This document shows, one piece after another, positions 1-6,001 of a stretch of DNA of 6,001 nt. The translations under genes and the position numbers were made by a program. Under the pieces are notes generated by a model. It was not told the origin of the DNA, searched no databases, and worked only from the letters and a program-made list of their open reading frames with translations. The stretch covers positions 1-6,001 of the forward strand of contig CAMOMF010000157.1 of the NCBI GenBank assembly GCA_946619625.1, read 5' to 3'. This stretch comes from an uncultured Bacteroidales bacterium (lineage in GTDB: Bacteria > Bacteroidota > Bacteroidia > Bacteroidales > Paludibacteraceae). Within the stretch, counting starts at the first letter, position 1, and each line of letters opens with the position of its first letter.

Positions 1-650
1 ACAGAGTCCGTGTGCCCTTGCACCTCGAACGAAAGGTGCGGGTTGTCCTGCATGAGCACGGCTATCCGTTCTATTTCGACCATCGATTCGGGCAAAATCT
101 CATTCTTGTTCGGGGCAAAATGGATTTCGTACGTATTGGTTTCCATGGGTATGATGTCGTACGCATTCCTCCTGATCTTCTTCCCTTGTTGGGAACCGTC
201 CCCTTCATAGCGGCTGAAAAAGCGCTCCTCATAGTCTGTCTTACCCAGCGTACCACGCACCACATTCACGTCAAACAGCAACTCCACCTTTCCGTCAGGA
301 ATGGCATTTCCGTATATGCGGATAATATGGCTTGTCATGTTCACGTTCTTCTCGGTGTCAAAATCGAAAATCATCACCGCCGAATCACCCTGTACCACCA
401 CGGTCGGAGGGTCTGATACCAACTTAATGGCACTGCACGCCGGCTGCACATCTTCTATCACAAACGGCTCCTCCCCGTCATTGCGCAGTGTCCAATACAT
501 CCTCAGGATCTCGCCTTGCAGGATGGGCACATAGTGACGGTCATTGTCCACTACTGTCACCTTCGTCGGACCCACCAACTTACGACAGCCGCTGCTCACC
601 GCTGCCACCATGCATAGCACCCATATCCATATGTACAACTTGTTCTTCAT
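1..650 (-). CDS. DUF1573-like / OmpA-type lipoprotein (3' part beyond window)
   Basis: Outer-envelope lipoprotein, cut by the left edge; 216 full codons are visible. Residues 1-21 form a lipoprotein signal (MKNK, then a hydrophobic stretch) ending in the lipobox SSGC, so Cys22 should be lipidated. Residues about 40-132 resemble the Bacteroidota DUF1573 beta-sandwich: 'YWTLRNDGEEPFVIEDVQP', then 'ACSAIKLVSDPP', a 'VVQGDSAVMIFDFDT' strand and a closing 'FDVNVVRGT'. A basic linker (QQGKKIRRN, about 154-162) follows. From about residue 174 the sequence 'IHFAPNKNEILPES' and then 'FEVQGHTDS' at the edge is the opening half of an OmpA C-terminal peptidoglycan-binding domain. The ATG overlaps the TGA of the barrel gene by one base, so it is the fourth gene of the operon. 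By inference it tethers the export machine to the cell wall. The missing part should hold the rest of the OmpA fold. The sugar-polymer link rests on context only. Confidence 0.85.
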   Translation of the reverse strand, partial: MKNKLYIWIWVLCMVAAVSSGCRKLVGPTKVTVVDNDRHYVPILQGEILRMYWTLRNDGEEPFVIEDVQPACSAIKLVSDPPTVVVQGDSAVMIFDFDTEKNVNMTSHIIRIYGNAIPDGKVELLFDVNVVRGTLGKTDYEERFFSRYEGDGSQQGKKIRRNAYDIIPMETNTYEIHFAPNKNEILPESMVEIERIAVLMQDNPHLSFEVQGHTDS

Positions 651-2998
651 CAAAAGAATATACTCATTCCTAAATGTAAGTAGATATAGTTACGTATCGT
701 GTTCTTGTTGTCTCCCATCAGATACCAATCCACACTGCCCGACAAGCCGAAATGGCCGTTTATCAGGTAGAAGCCGCCTGCACTCATGTTGGTGTTCAGC
801 ATGTTGAATACCAAGGGCATGTTGCTGTCCATCAAGGACAAGTCCGGCGCATTACCGGCACCAACCGACACGAATACGTTGCTCCTGTCACCGTCCAACG
901 GTAGGTACATCATCTTGAAACCGCCGTTCAGGTACACATGTCTCTGCATCAGGAAAGCGTCCAGTGCCGGAGTCAGCACAAACCCGTTCTCGCTGCTCCA
1001 TGCGGCAGACAAGCCCGCAGAGAACACATGGTATTTGGTCTCGTCCGCTATGTATCGCCACTGCAAGCGCTCACTCAGTGTCCAACTCTGCGGCAGATTT
1101 TCCGTAACCGACACCTTTGCCGTCGCCTTCGGGAAGAACTTGCTTGCCCACGAACCGCCCGCACTGAGGTCTCCCCACTCGAAATAGTGGTAGTACATGC
1201 CGCCTACCTCGAAACCCGAGCCTCCCGCTGTGGTGTATGTCGTATCTTTGGTCTCACTCAGTTCCTCTTTCCACGCGGATGTCTCCCGTCCTGCATACCC
1301 TGCCATCACATCAAACGCATCGTGCTTGAAACTGCGGGAATAAGTCGCGCGGGCGTTGTTGTTCCATGCGTCCGTACTCGTCCTGCGCACCAACTGGTAC
1401 TCGAAGGAAAGGCTGTTTTTCATCAGTTTGGACTGCAAAGTATAGCGGTGGCGTTGTACTTCATGAAACTCATCCAACGAGGGACGGTAACGCATCAGGC
1501 ACGCGTACGCCGAGTCTAAATTATGCGCTTTCTCATACAACATCGAGTGCTGCAGTTGGTCCAGACTGTCTTTGGCGGTCGTATCCGGCAACAAAGCCTC
1601 GCAGGTGCGTATCCGCCGCGCCAACACCTCGTGCATGTCCGCATCCGTAGTAAGGCTGTCGGCTTGCCGCAACGGTACCAACGCCTCTTTCCACATCTCT
1701 TCTTGCATCAGACCCACACCCTCTTTCAGGCGCTTCTCCGCCAACTGTTCGCGTATGTCCGCATCATTACGGTCCACTTGGTACAGTTCTTCCAGGATAC
1801 GCGAAGCCGTCCGCTCATTACCTAACCTTTTCTCTACCAGGAACTGTTTGGACAAAACAGACTTGGTCTTTCCATACCTCTGTTGCTGTTCATGCAGATA
1901 GTACTGCGCATCGTCCCACCAACCGCGCTGCATGGCGTTGGAGACTAACCAGTTCAAGGCGTCCTCCGAGCCGGTAGTGGCGTAGATACGCTCGTGACGG
2001 GTATAGGCATCGGCTTGGTCGGCGGCGTATGCAGCCTGCTCCCGTAGGTAGGCACGCAGGTCTGTCAAACCGGTCGAACCATACTTTCGGATACACTCAT
2101 CCAGGTACTGCTCCGCCTCTTGATACCGCGCACAATCGGACAAGATGGACACGCGCCGCCGGATAAGGTTCCGGTTGCCATGCGTGTTGAACACACCCTT
2201 GGCGCATACAGCAATGGCCTCATCGGTCTTGCCCTCTTTCAGCAACGAACCGGACAAGTCCAGATAGTACTGCACATCCTTCGGATTGCGGCTGATCAGT
2301 TCCTCAATCGCCTGTTGCGACTCACGTTCATTGCCTTGTTTACTCAACTGGACATACTCTTGTTCCTTTTGATATATAATGTCTTTGCGTATCTGCTCGT
2401 CGTCTGGGTAAATCTCAGACAGTCGTTCCAGCAACCGGTTCGCCTCTTTGTTGTTCCCTAACATGCGGTACAGATCTATCTTCTTGCGCCACAGACCGAT
2501 ATTATACGGACTGAACTCCAGCAGGTCATTGACGTGAACAATGGCGGTGGCGTAGTTGTGCTCATTCTCCTCCAGTCGTACCAACAGTTCCAGCGCCTCG
2601 GTGTTACTCTCGTCATCCAGCATCGCAAGCAACAGGTACCGCCGCGCCAAATCCACATTCTCCTCGTGGTACCAATACCGCCCGATCAGGTAGCAGATCA
2701 CCGACCGGCCTTCCCACTCCCTTTCTGCCGACACTAACAGCGGTTCGGCATCGTGCCAGCGGTCTTGCTTGAACAGGGCGCGGATGGTGTCCTCATATTG
2801 TTGGGGCGACAAACTCATGCCACCGCTAAGGCGGCTATGGGCACGTTCGTTCAACTCCTGCATCCGTTTGGAGACTGTGCCCTCCGTTTCCACATCCTTA
2901 TGGGAACGTCTGCGCACACCACCGCTTTGTGCTGACACAGCCACCGGCAGCAGTAACAACAACGTAATATATATCAGTCTCCACTTCATGCCCGTCAT
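650..2998 (-). CDS. TPR protein with C-terminal YaiO-type outer-membrane beta-barrel
   Basis: Probable export channel of 782 residues. Start chosen at 2998, where ATGA overlaps the glycosyltransferase stop; it gives a signal peptide (MTGMKWR, then a Leu-rich core, then VSA|Q, cut after about residue 23). An ATG at 2989 would give the same mature protein. The frame stays open up to 3037, but that lies inside the previous gene and puts a charged tail before the signal. Residues about 67-517 are helical with TPR-like pairs, for example 'WHDAEPLL', 'NNKEANRLLERLSEIYPDD', 'KTDEAIAVCAKG', 'RYQEAEQYLDECI' and 'MWKEALVPLRQAD'. Residues about 527-782 change to alternating aromatic and polar strands with Gly-rich turns ('FEVGGMYYHYFEWGDLSAGG') and end in 'LGMSIFF', a terminal aromatic as expected for BAM-inserted barrels. 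This TPR-plus-barrel order matches PgaA and BcsC; the barrel resembles the YaiO family. Secretion of the polymer made by the upstream synthase is inferred. Confidence 0.88.
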   Translation of the reverse strand: MTGMKWRLIYITLLLLLPVAVSAQSGGVRRRSHKDVETEGTVSKRMQELNERAHSRLSGGMSLSPQQYEDTIRALFKQDRWHDAEPLLVSAEREWEGRSVICYLIGRYWYHEENVDLARRYLLLAMLDDESNTEALELLVRLEENEHNYATAIVHVNDLLEFSPYNIGLWRKKIDLYRMLGNNKEANRLLERLSEIYPDDEQIRKDIIYQKEQEYVQLSKQGNERESQQAIEELISRNPKDVQYYLDLSGSLLKEGKTDEAIAVCAKGVFNTHGNRNLIRRRVSILSDCARYQEAEQYLDECIRKYGSTGLTDLRAYLREQAAYAADQADAYTRHERIYATTGSEDALNWLVSNAMQRGWWDDAQYYLHEQQQRYGKTKSVLSKQFLVEKRLGNERTASRILEELYQVDRNDADIREQLAEKRLKEGVGLMQEEMWKEALVPLRQADSLTTDADMHEVLARRIRTCEALLPDTTAKDSLDQLQHSMLYEKAHNLDSAYACLMRYRPSLDEFHEVQRHRYTLQSKLMKNSLSFEYQLVRRTSTDAWNNNARATYSRSFKHDAFDVMAGYAGRETSAWKEELSETKDTTYTTAGGSGFEVGGMYYHYFEWGDLSAGGSWASKFFPKATAKVSVTENLPQSWTLSERLQWRYIADETKYHVFSAGLSAAWSSENGFVLTPALDAFLMQRHVYLNGGFKMMYLPLDGDRSNVFVSVGAGNAPDLSLMDSNMPLVFNMLNTNMSAGGFYLINGHFGLSGSVDWYLMGDNKNTIRNYIYLHLGMSIFF

Positions 2999-4416
2999 TT
3001 CTTTTTCTTCGTTCCCTTTCGTACCATTACGCCCCAAGATGCCGTCTTGTTCGTCAGGTAGTTGTAATACCCCGTCAGCGAGAAGAACACAATCATCGGG
3101 TGATAGACTATCGGCTCGAACAAAGCGGCTACTACCAACTTCAGGTAACTCACCGACTTGTTATACGAACCGCCCGCTTTGTAGTCGTAGAATATCACAA
3201 AGGTGGACAGCGTGAACGAGAAGGCGTAGATGGCAAGGAACAATATCCAGAACGTTTTCCAGTTGATAGAGTAGGTGAATATAAGGAAAATCATAATAAT
3301 CAATCCTATCGCCTCGATGATAGGCGCCAGGAACTCGAACAGCAACGTATAGGGCATCGTAATAAGTCCCAGGCGCTTGTAACGCGGATTGAATATCATG
3401 TACCGGTGTTTCCACATATGTTGTATCAACCCTCGTCCCCAACGGATACGCTGTCTCTTCAGCACTTTCACGTTGTCCGGACCCTCTGTCCAGCAGCAGG
3501 TGTGAGGTATCTGCACCACGCGGTAAGGACGTCTCTGCTCCAGGCAGAAACCCATCATGCGCGTAATCATATCCATGTCCTCTGCAAACGAGTCCGACGC
3601 ATAGCCGCCCGCCGACAACACCACCTCCGTACTGAACAAACCGTAGCCGCCGGACACGTTGTTCATGGCGTTTATCTGACTCCAACCCATCTTTCCCACA
3701 AGGAAACTGCGCTTGTACTCCAAGTCCTGGAACAGCGGGATGGGGCGCGATGAAGGCGCAATATCCACTATCACGCCGTCCTCTGTGGTCGCGCCGTTCG
3801 ACATCGACATCGTTCCCGACACCGCTATAATTGTGCGGTCCTGCAGGATGGGGAAAATACAGTGTTTGATGGCATCGCGCGCCAACAGGCAGTCCACGTC
3901 CGTATTCACAAAGTACGGAGTACGTACCACGTTCAGACCACCATTGATGGCATCCGCCTTACTGCCGCCGTTCACCTTGTCCACTACCGTCAGCCGCGAA
4001 AAGCGCGGGTCTGTCGAGCGGAACAGCCGCTTGAACGGTTTGCAGTGTACCCTTGGCACATATTCGTATGGGGTCTCCACCAGCGCAAAATTGCTGATCA
4101 ACAGGTCCAGTGTGTGGTCTTTCGAGCCGTCATTCACTATCACCACCTCAAAGTTGGGGTAGTCCATCTTCAGCAACGACTGCACATTGTCCACTATCGT
4201 CTTTTCCTCATTGTAAGCACCGGCAACCACACTCACACCCGGCGCAAACGGACTACCCTCCACTGCGTACAGTATATGGTCCGACGTCCAGCGCATATAC
4301 CTCGATGCACGTATATAGGACAACACCAACAGCATCACGTACGACAAAATCAGTGTCAGTGAGTAGAAGAATATCAAGTAACCGTATATGTATAGTAACT
4401 GTTCCCACATAAGCAT
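2995..4416 (-). CDS. Family 2 glycosyltransferase, membrane-embedded processive type
   Basis: Inner-membrane enzyme of 473 residues, predicted to transfer sugars from a nucleotide donor onto a growing chain. One hydrophobic segment (about 7-34) precedes the cytoplasmic GT-A domain. Catalytic signatures appear in order: 'GAYNEE' (66-71), 'NDGSKD' (95-100), 'VVDKVNGGSKADAINGG' (144-160), DVD (173-175) for metal and donor binding, AED (278-280) with the likely catalytic Asp280, and QRIRW (322-326), the QxxRW motif of processive synthases such as PgaC, NodC and cellulose synthase. Several membrane segments follow (about 350-382, 386-412, 424-448), then a lysine-rich tail ending KKKK. There is no C-terminal PilZ domain as in BcsA. 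The start overlaps the HEAT-gene stop by one base (TAATG); an ATG two codons later is possible. The sugar and linkage cannot be read from sequence; a non-processive role is less likely but not excluded. Confidence 0.93.
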   Translation of the reverse strand: MLMWEQLLYIYGYLIFFYSLTLILSYVMLLVLSYIRASRYMRWTSDHILYAVEGSPFAPGVSVVAGAYNEEKTIVDNVQSLLKMDYPNFEVVIVNDGSKDHTLDLLISNFALVETPYEYVPRVHCKPFKRLFRSTDPRFSRLTVVDKVNGGSKADAINGGLNVVRTPYFVNTDVDCLLARDAIKHCIFPILQDRTIIAVSGTMSMSNGATTEDGVIVDIAPSSRPIPLFQDLEYKRSFLVGKMGWSQINAMNNVSGGYGLFSTEVVLSAGGYASDSFAEDMDMITRMMGFCLEQRRPYRVVQIPHTCCWTEGPDNVKVLKRQRIRWGRGLIQHMWKHRYMIFNPRYKRLGLITMPYTLLFEFLAPIIEAIGLIIMIFLIFTYSINWKTFWILFLAIYAFSFTLSTFVIFYDYKAGGSYNKSVSYLKLVVAALFEPIVYHPMIVFFSLTGYYNYLTNKTASWGVMVRKGTKKKK

Positions 4417-5597
4417 TACGATTTAGGACCCGTGGACTCAATCTGCTCGAAGAAACGTGTATCGTCCAAACCTGCATTGGCAAGTTCGCGGAATACACGC
4501 CTGCCCTCTTTGCCATAATTATACAGGCACGACAATGCCACGGCACGTGTGTTCTGGCTTGACGACTGCAAATAAGCCTGCCGGAAGAACTCCGTCTGTT
4601 TGCCCGTATTGATCTTCGCCACCGCCATAAGCGTCTCACGTTTCGCCTGAGGGAACTGGGCAGAGTAGTTGGCTACCAAGTCCGCCTCCGAATCCGGATC
4701 GCCGATAATGGCAAGTGCCTGGATGGCGGCGGAACGGCACTTCGGGTCGTTTGAGGTCAGGTAGGCACGCACGCTGCGTTTCTCTTTCTCGTTGCCCCAA
4801 TAAGGGATTTCCGAGATGAACAATGCCCGCTTGTCGCTGTTCTCCGACTGGCGCGCCAGTGTCAGGAACTGCGGCACTGGGTGACCTTTCGCATGGTGCC
4901 AACCTACCAGGCGATGCAATGTCGTCGGGTACCACAACTCAAACGACTCGTTCACGTCCTGCATCACAAAATGGAATGGCTCCGTCTTGCTGCAGAATCC
5001 ATAATACGAGCGAGCCAACTCGCGCACCCTGCGGCTCCGGCTCTCTGTATAGACCGCCAGCGCTCCCTCCGTGATACGGATAGGCAGCGTCATCAGCATC
5101 TGCAACGACTCTTCTACGTGCTTTCTCTTCACGATATTATACTCCAGATATGCCTGAACACCCGTCATCGCGCACAGGCGTTGCATATTGGGCAGGAACA
5201 CGCGGTTGCTCTGCTCCAGACGCAGTTTGGTAATCAGGTGCGCAAAAGTCTCGGGGTCAAATGTCTGCAGCGCGGAGGAGTCCACCTTGCACACGTATTC
5301 TATCTCCTCCCTCGGCCACTTCTCGTCGCTCTGAAGTACGATGCGGAAAGGCTCTTCAAACCGCGCAGCGCACTGTCGCAGCAGACGCTCGCTTTTGTTA
5401 CGGTCCATCATGCGCTTTGCAAACATCACGCTCAGCAATATTATCATCAACAAACTCATCGCTATAATCACCAGCGAGGTCTGCACTTGCCACGAAAACT
5501 GCCGCAGGTACGCGTCCAACAGGTAGCGTACATACGTCAGCACATCCCAGCCGTAGAAATAAGCATTAGGTCCTATATTTAGTAAACCGTCTATCAT
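4416..5597 (-). CDS. Membrane-anchored HEAT-repeat protein, first gene of operon
   Basis: Protein of 393 residues with no assigned enzymatic role. A short N-terminal part is followed by one strong membrane helix (about 38-60, 'SLVIIAMSLLMIILLSVMFA') and then a basic stretch 'KRMMDRNK', which by the positive-inside rule puts the rest in the cytoplasm. The middle (about 70-245) is helical and not recognised. From about residue 256 to 385 there are repeated helical pairs of HEAT type, such as 'KCRSAAIQALAIIGD' and 'NTRAVALSCLYNYGKEGRRVF'. HEAT repeats usually bind proteins, so a scaffold or regulatory partner of the next-door synthase is a reasonable inference, comparable in position to small accessory subunits such as PgaD. 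Start chosen at 5597: the frame is open back to 5660, but ATG 5660 lies inside the promoter and ATG 5621 would be nearly leaderless. No clear Shine-Dalgarno sequence precedes it, as is common in this phylum. The stop shares one base with the synthase start. Confidence 0.85.
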   Translation of the reverse strand: MIDGLLNIGPNAYFYGWDVLTYVRYLLDAYLRQFSWQVQTSLVIIAMSLLMIILLSVMFAKRMMDRNKSERLLRQCAARFEEPFRIVLQSDEKWPREEIEYVCKVDSSALQTFDPETFAHLITKLRLEQSNRVFLPNMQRLCAMTGVQAYLEYNIVKRKHVEESLQMLMTLPIRITEGALAVYTESRSRRVRELARSYYGFCSKTEPFHFVMQDVNESFELWYPTTLHRLVGWHHAKGHPVPQFLTLARQSENSDKRALFISEIPYWGNEKEKRSVRAYLTSNDPKCRSAAIQALAIIGDPDSEADLVANYSAQFPQAKRETLMAVAKINTGKQTEFFRQAYLQSSSQNTRAVALSCLYNYGKEGRRVFRELANAGLDDTRFFEQIESTGPKS

Positions 5598-5629
5598 GAT
5601 ATTTAGCAACGTGCACAACATTGCAGGTG

Positions 5630-5661
5630 CAAAGTTAAGATTTTTTTCGCACATTTCCAAA
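5630..5661 (-). promoter_or_regulatory. Bacteroidota-type promoter of the operon
   Basis: On the minus strand TTTG (5661-5658) is followed by exactly 20 nt and then TAACTTTG (5637-5630). This fits the primary sigma-factor consensus of Bacteroidota (TTTG, 19-21 nt, TAnnTTTG) without mismatch. Transcription should begin a few bases after 5630, leaving a leader of roughly 25 nt before ATG 5597. It is the only TAnnTTTG seen on this strand between the first gene and the window edge, and it would drive all four genes. The spacer contains an A-tract. Confidence 0.82.
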
Positions 5662-5805
5662 TTTTTCGCTCATAAAATGCACAAAAAACACCACTTACCC
5701 ACACTTTACCCGTATTTTTACACCATTTTCCTGCATCATTTATCCCCATCCACCCTACAAATTCCCCCACTTTTTCACCCCTCAACCTCTCCACAAATCA
5801 AGAAA

Positions 5806-5888
5806 TCCCCTTCAAAATTTCCCGTTTTTTCGCACCTCATTTCCTCCAAAAAACGAAAATTCCCCTTCAAAATTTCCCGTTTTTTTCG
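5806..5888. repeat. Pair of 27-28 nt direct repeats
   Basis: The sequence starting TCCCCTTCAAAATTTCCCG and running through a T-tract to CG occurs at 5806-5832 and again at 5861-5888. The two copies are identical except that the T-tract has 6 T in the first and 7 in the second. They start 55 bp apart. Between them lies AAAAAACG (5848-5855), which can pair with CGTTTTTT at 5823-5830 over a 17-nt loop. The function is unknown; operator sites or remains of local duplication are both possible. Confidence 0.85.
5813..5850 (-). promoter_or_regulatory. Diverged copy of the operon promoter region
   Basis: Reading the minus strand, TTTGG, AAATG and TGCGAAAAAA occur here in the same order as in the real promoter spacer, but with an extra AGG after TTTGG and again after AAATG. 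The segment ends in AAATTTTG, one base off TAnnTTTG. The spacing is 26 nt rather than 20, so it is probably not an active promoter. It may be a decayed duplicate, or the shared part may be a binding site for a regulator. Confidence 0.4.
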
Positions 5889-5921
5889 TCTTTCACTTTT
5901 TCAAACCAACTTCGAAACTGA

Positions 5922-5963
5922 GTAATACTATTGTAATACCATTGTAATACCATTGTAATACCC
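5922..5963. repeat. 11-bp tandem repeat, about 3.8 copies
   Basis: GTAATACCATT is repeated head to tail: 5922-5932 (one change, T for C), 5933-5943, 5944-5954 (both exact) and a partial copy at 5955-5963 (GTAATACCC). The unit is close to one helical turn, so the same face of the DNA carries the motif each time. It lies about 285 bp upstream of the operon promoter. It may be a protein-binding array or a slippage-prone microsatellite-like tract. Confidence 0.9.
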
Positions 5964-6000
5964 GGAGCGTCTCCCCGCCAATCGGGGAGAGCGGCCTCCG
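5963..6000. other. GC-rich stem-loop at the right edge
   Basis: TCTCCCCG (5970-5977) and CGGGGAGA (5983-5990) form an 8-bp perfect stem around the loop CCAAT. CGGAG (5963-5967) and CTCCG (5996-6000) can add an outer 5-bp stem across a small asymmetric internal loop. No T-run follows on the minus strand, where the 11-bp repeats come next; on the + strand the sequence after 6001 is not visible. It could be a terminator of a neighbouring gene, an RNA structure or a dispersed intergenic repeat. Confidence 0.6.
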
Positions 6001-6001
6001 C

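Larger units (their letters stand above)
5662..6001. other. Non-coding upstream region with extreme strand bias
   Basis: No convincing gene is seen. A hand count over 5681-5910 gives about 8 G against about 83 C on the + strand in 230 nt, with the rest A/T runs. The 109-codon + frame at 5596-5925 is an artefact of this composition: its peptide is rich in Ser, Pro, Phe, His and Lys, and it starts inside the HEAT gene. The short motif TTTTTCG (CGAAAAA on the transcribed strand) recurs near 5642, 5662, 5826 and 5882. Repeats and the stem-loop are listed separately. Confidence 0.75.

Noticed and set aside
3161..3685. 174-codon minus-strand frame inside the glycosyltransferase gene
   Set aside because: It lies in a different frame of a gene with complete GT2 motifs and shows no domain of its own; it is a shadow frame.
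3100..3753. 217-codon + strand frame opposite the glycosyltransferase gene
   Set aside because: Antisense shadow of a well-supported gene, rich in His, Arg and Gln as expected from reversed codons, with no signature.
4881..5582. 233-codon + strand frame opposite the HEAT gene
   Set aside because: Antisense shadow rich in His, Gln and Arg; no promoter match and no recognisable fold.
5660..5861. Possible invertible promoter, with AATTTTTCG near 5660 and CGAAAATT at 5854
   Set aside because: The arms are only 8-9 nt with a one-base gap, far shorter than the inverted repeats of known Bacteroides invertible promoters, and no invertase gene is in view.
5596..5925. 109-codon + strand frame upstream of the operon
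   Set aside because: Its composition simply mirrors the G-poor tract, it carries the DNA repeat as a repeated peptide, it begins within the HEAT gene on the other strand, and it has no promoter or recognisable motif.
5806..5963. CRISPR array
   Set aside because: There are only two 27-28 nt copies, and the 11-bp units have no spacers; no cas gene is present.

Overview
The window most likely comes from a Bacteroidota (Bacteroidia-like) chromosome. The clues are a textbook Bacteroidota promoter (TTTG, 20 nt, TAACTTTG on the minus strand), no obvious Shine-Dalgarno sequence before the first gene, and a gene set typical of that phylum: a YaiO-type outer-membrane barrel fused to TPRs, and a DUF1573-like lipoprotein with an OmpA-type end. 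The genus cannot be fixed from the sequence alone.

All recognisable genes lie on the minus strand in one very compact operon, read from right to left. Its order is: a membrane-anchored HEAT-repeat protein (5597-4416), a multi-pass family 2 glycosyltransferase of the processive synthase type (4416-2995), a secreted TPR protein ending in a YaiO-type outer-membrane beta-barrel (2998-650), and a lipoprotein with a DUF1573-like domain followed by the start of an OmpA-type peptidoglycan-binding domain (650 to beyond the left edge). The three junctions overlap by 1, 4 and 1 nt (TAATG, ATGA, TGATG), so translation is probably coupled and the products are probably made in fixed ratio.

Taken together the four products span the envelope: a cytoplasmic adaptor tethered to the inner membrane, an inner-membrane sugar polymerase, a periplasmic TPR scaffold with an outer-membrane pore, and a lipid-anchored, wall-binding lipoprotein. 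This matches the logic of synthase-dependent exopolysaccharide secretion (Pga, Bcs and Alg systems) and recalls the E. coli yaiO-yaiP pair. The polymer, and its secretion by this machine, are inference. The window holds no deacetylase, glycanase or PilZ domain.

The right-hand 340 bases (5662-6001) hold no convincing gene. They contain a stretch almost free of G on the + strand, two near-identical 27-28 nt direct repeats, a diverged copy of the promoter region, a run of nearly four 11-bp tandem repeats, and a GC-rich stem-loop at the edge. This is an unusually structured upstream region for an envelope operon.
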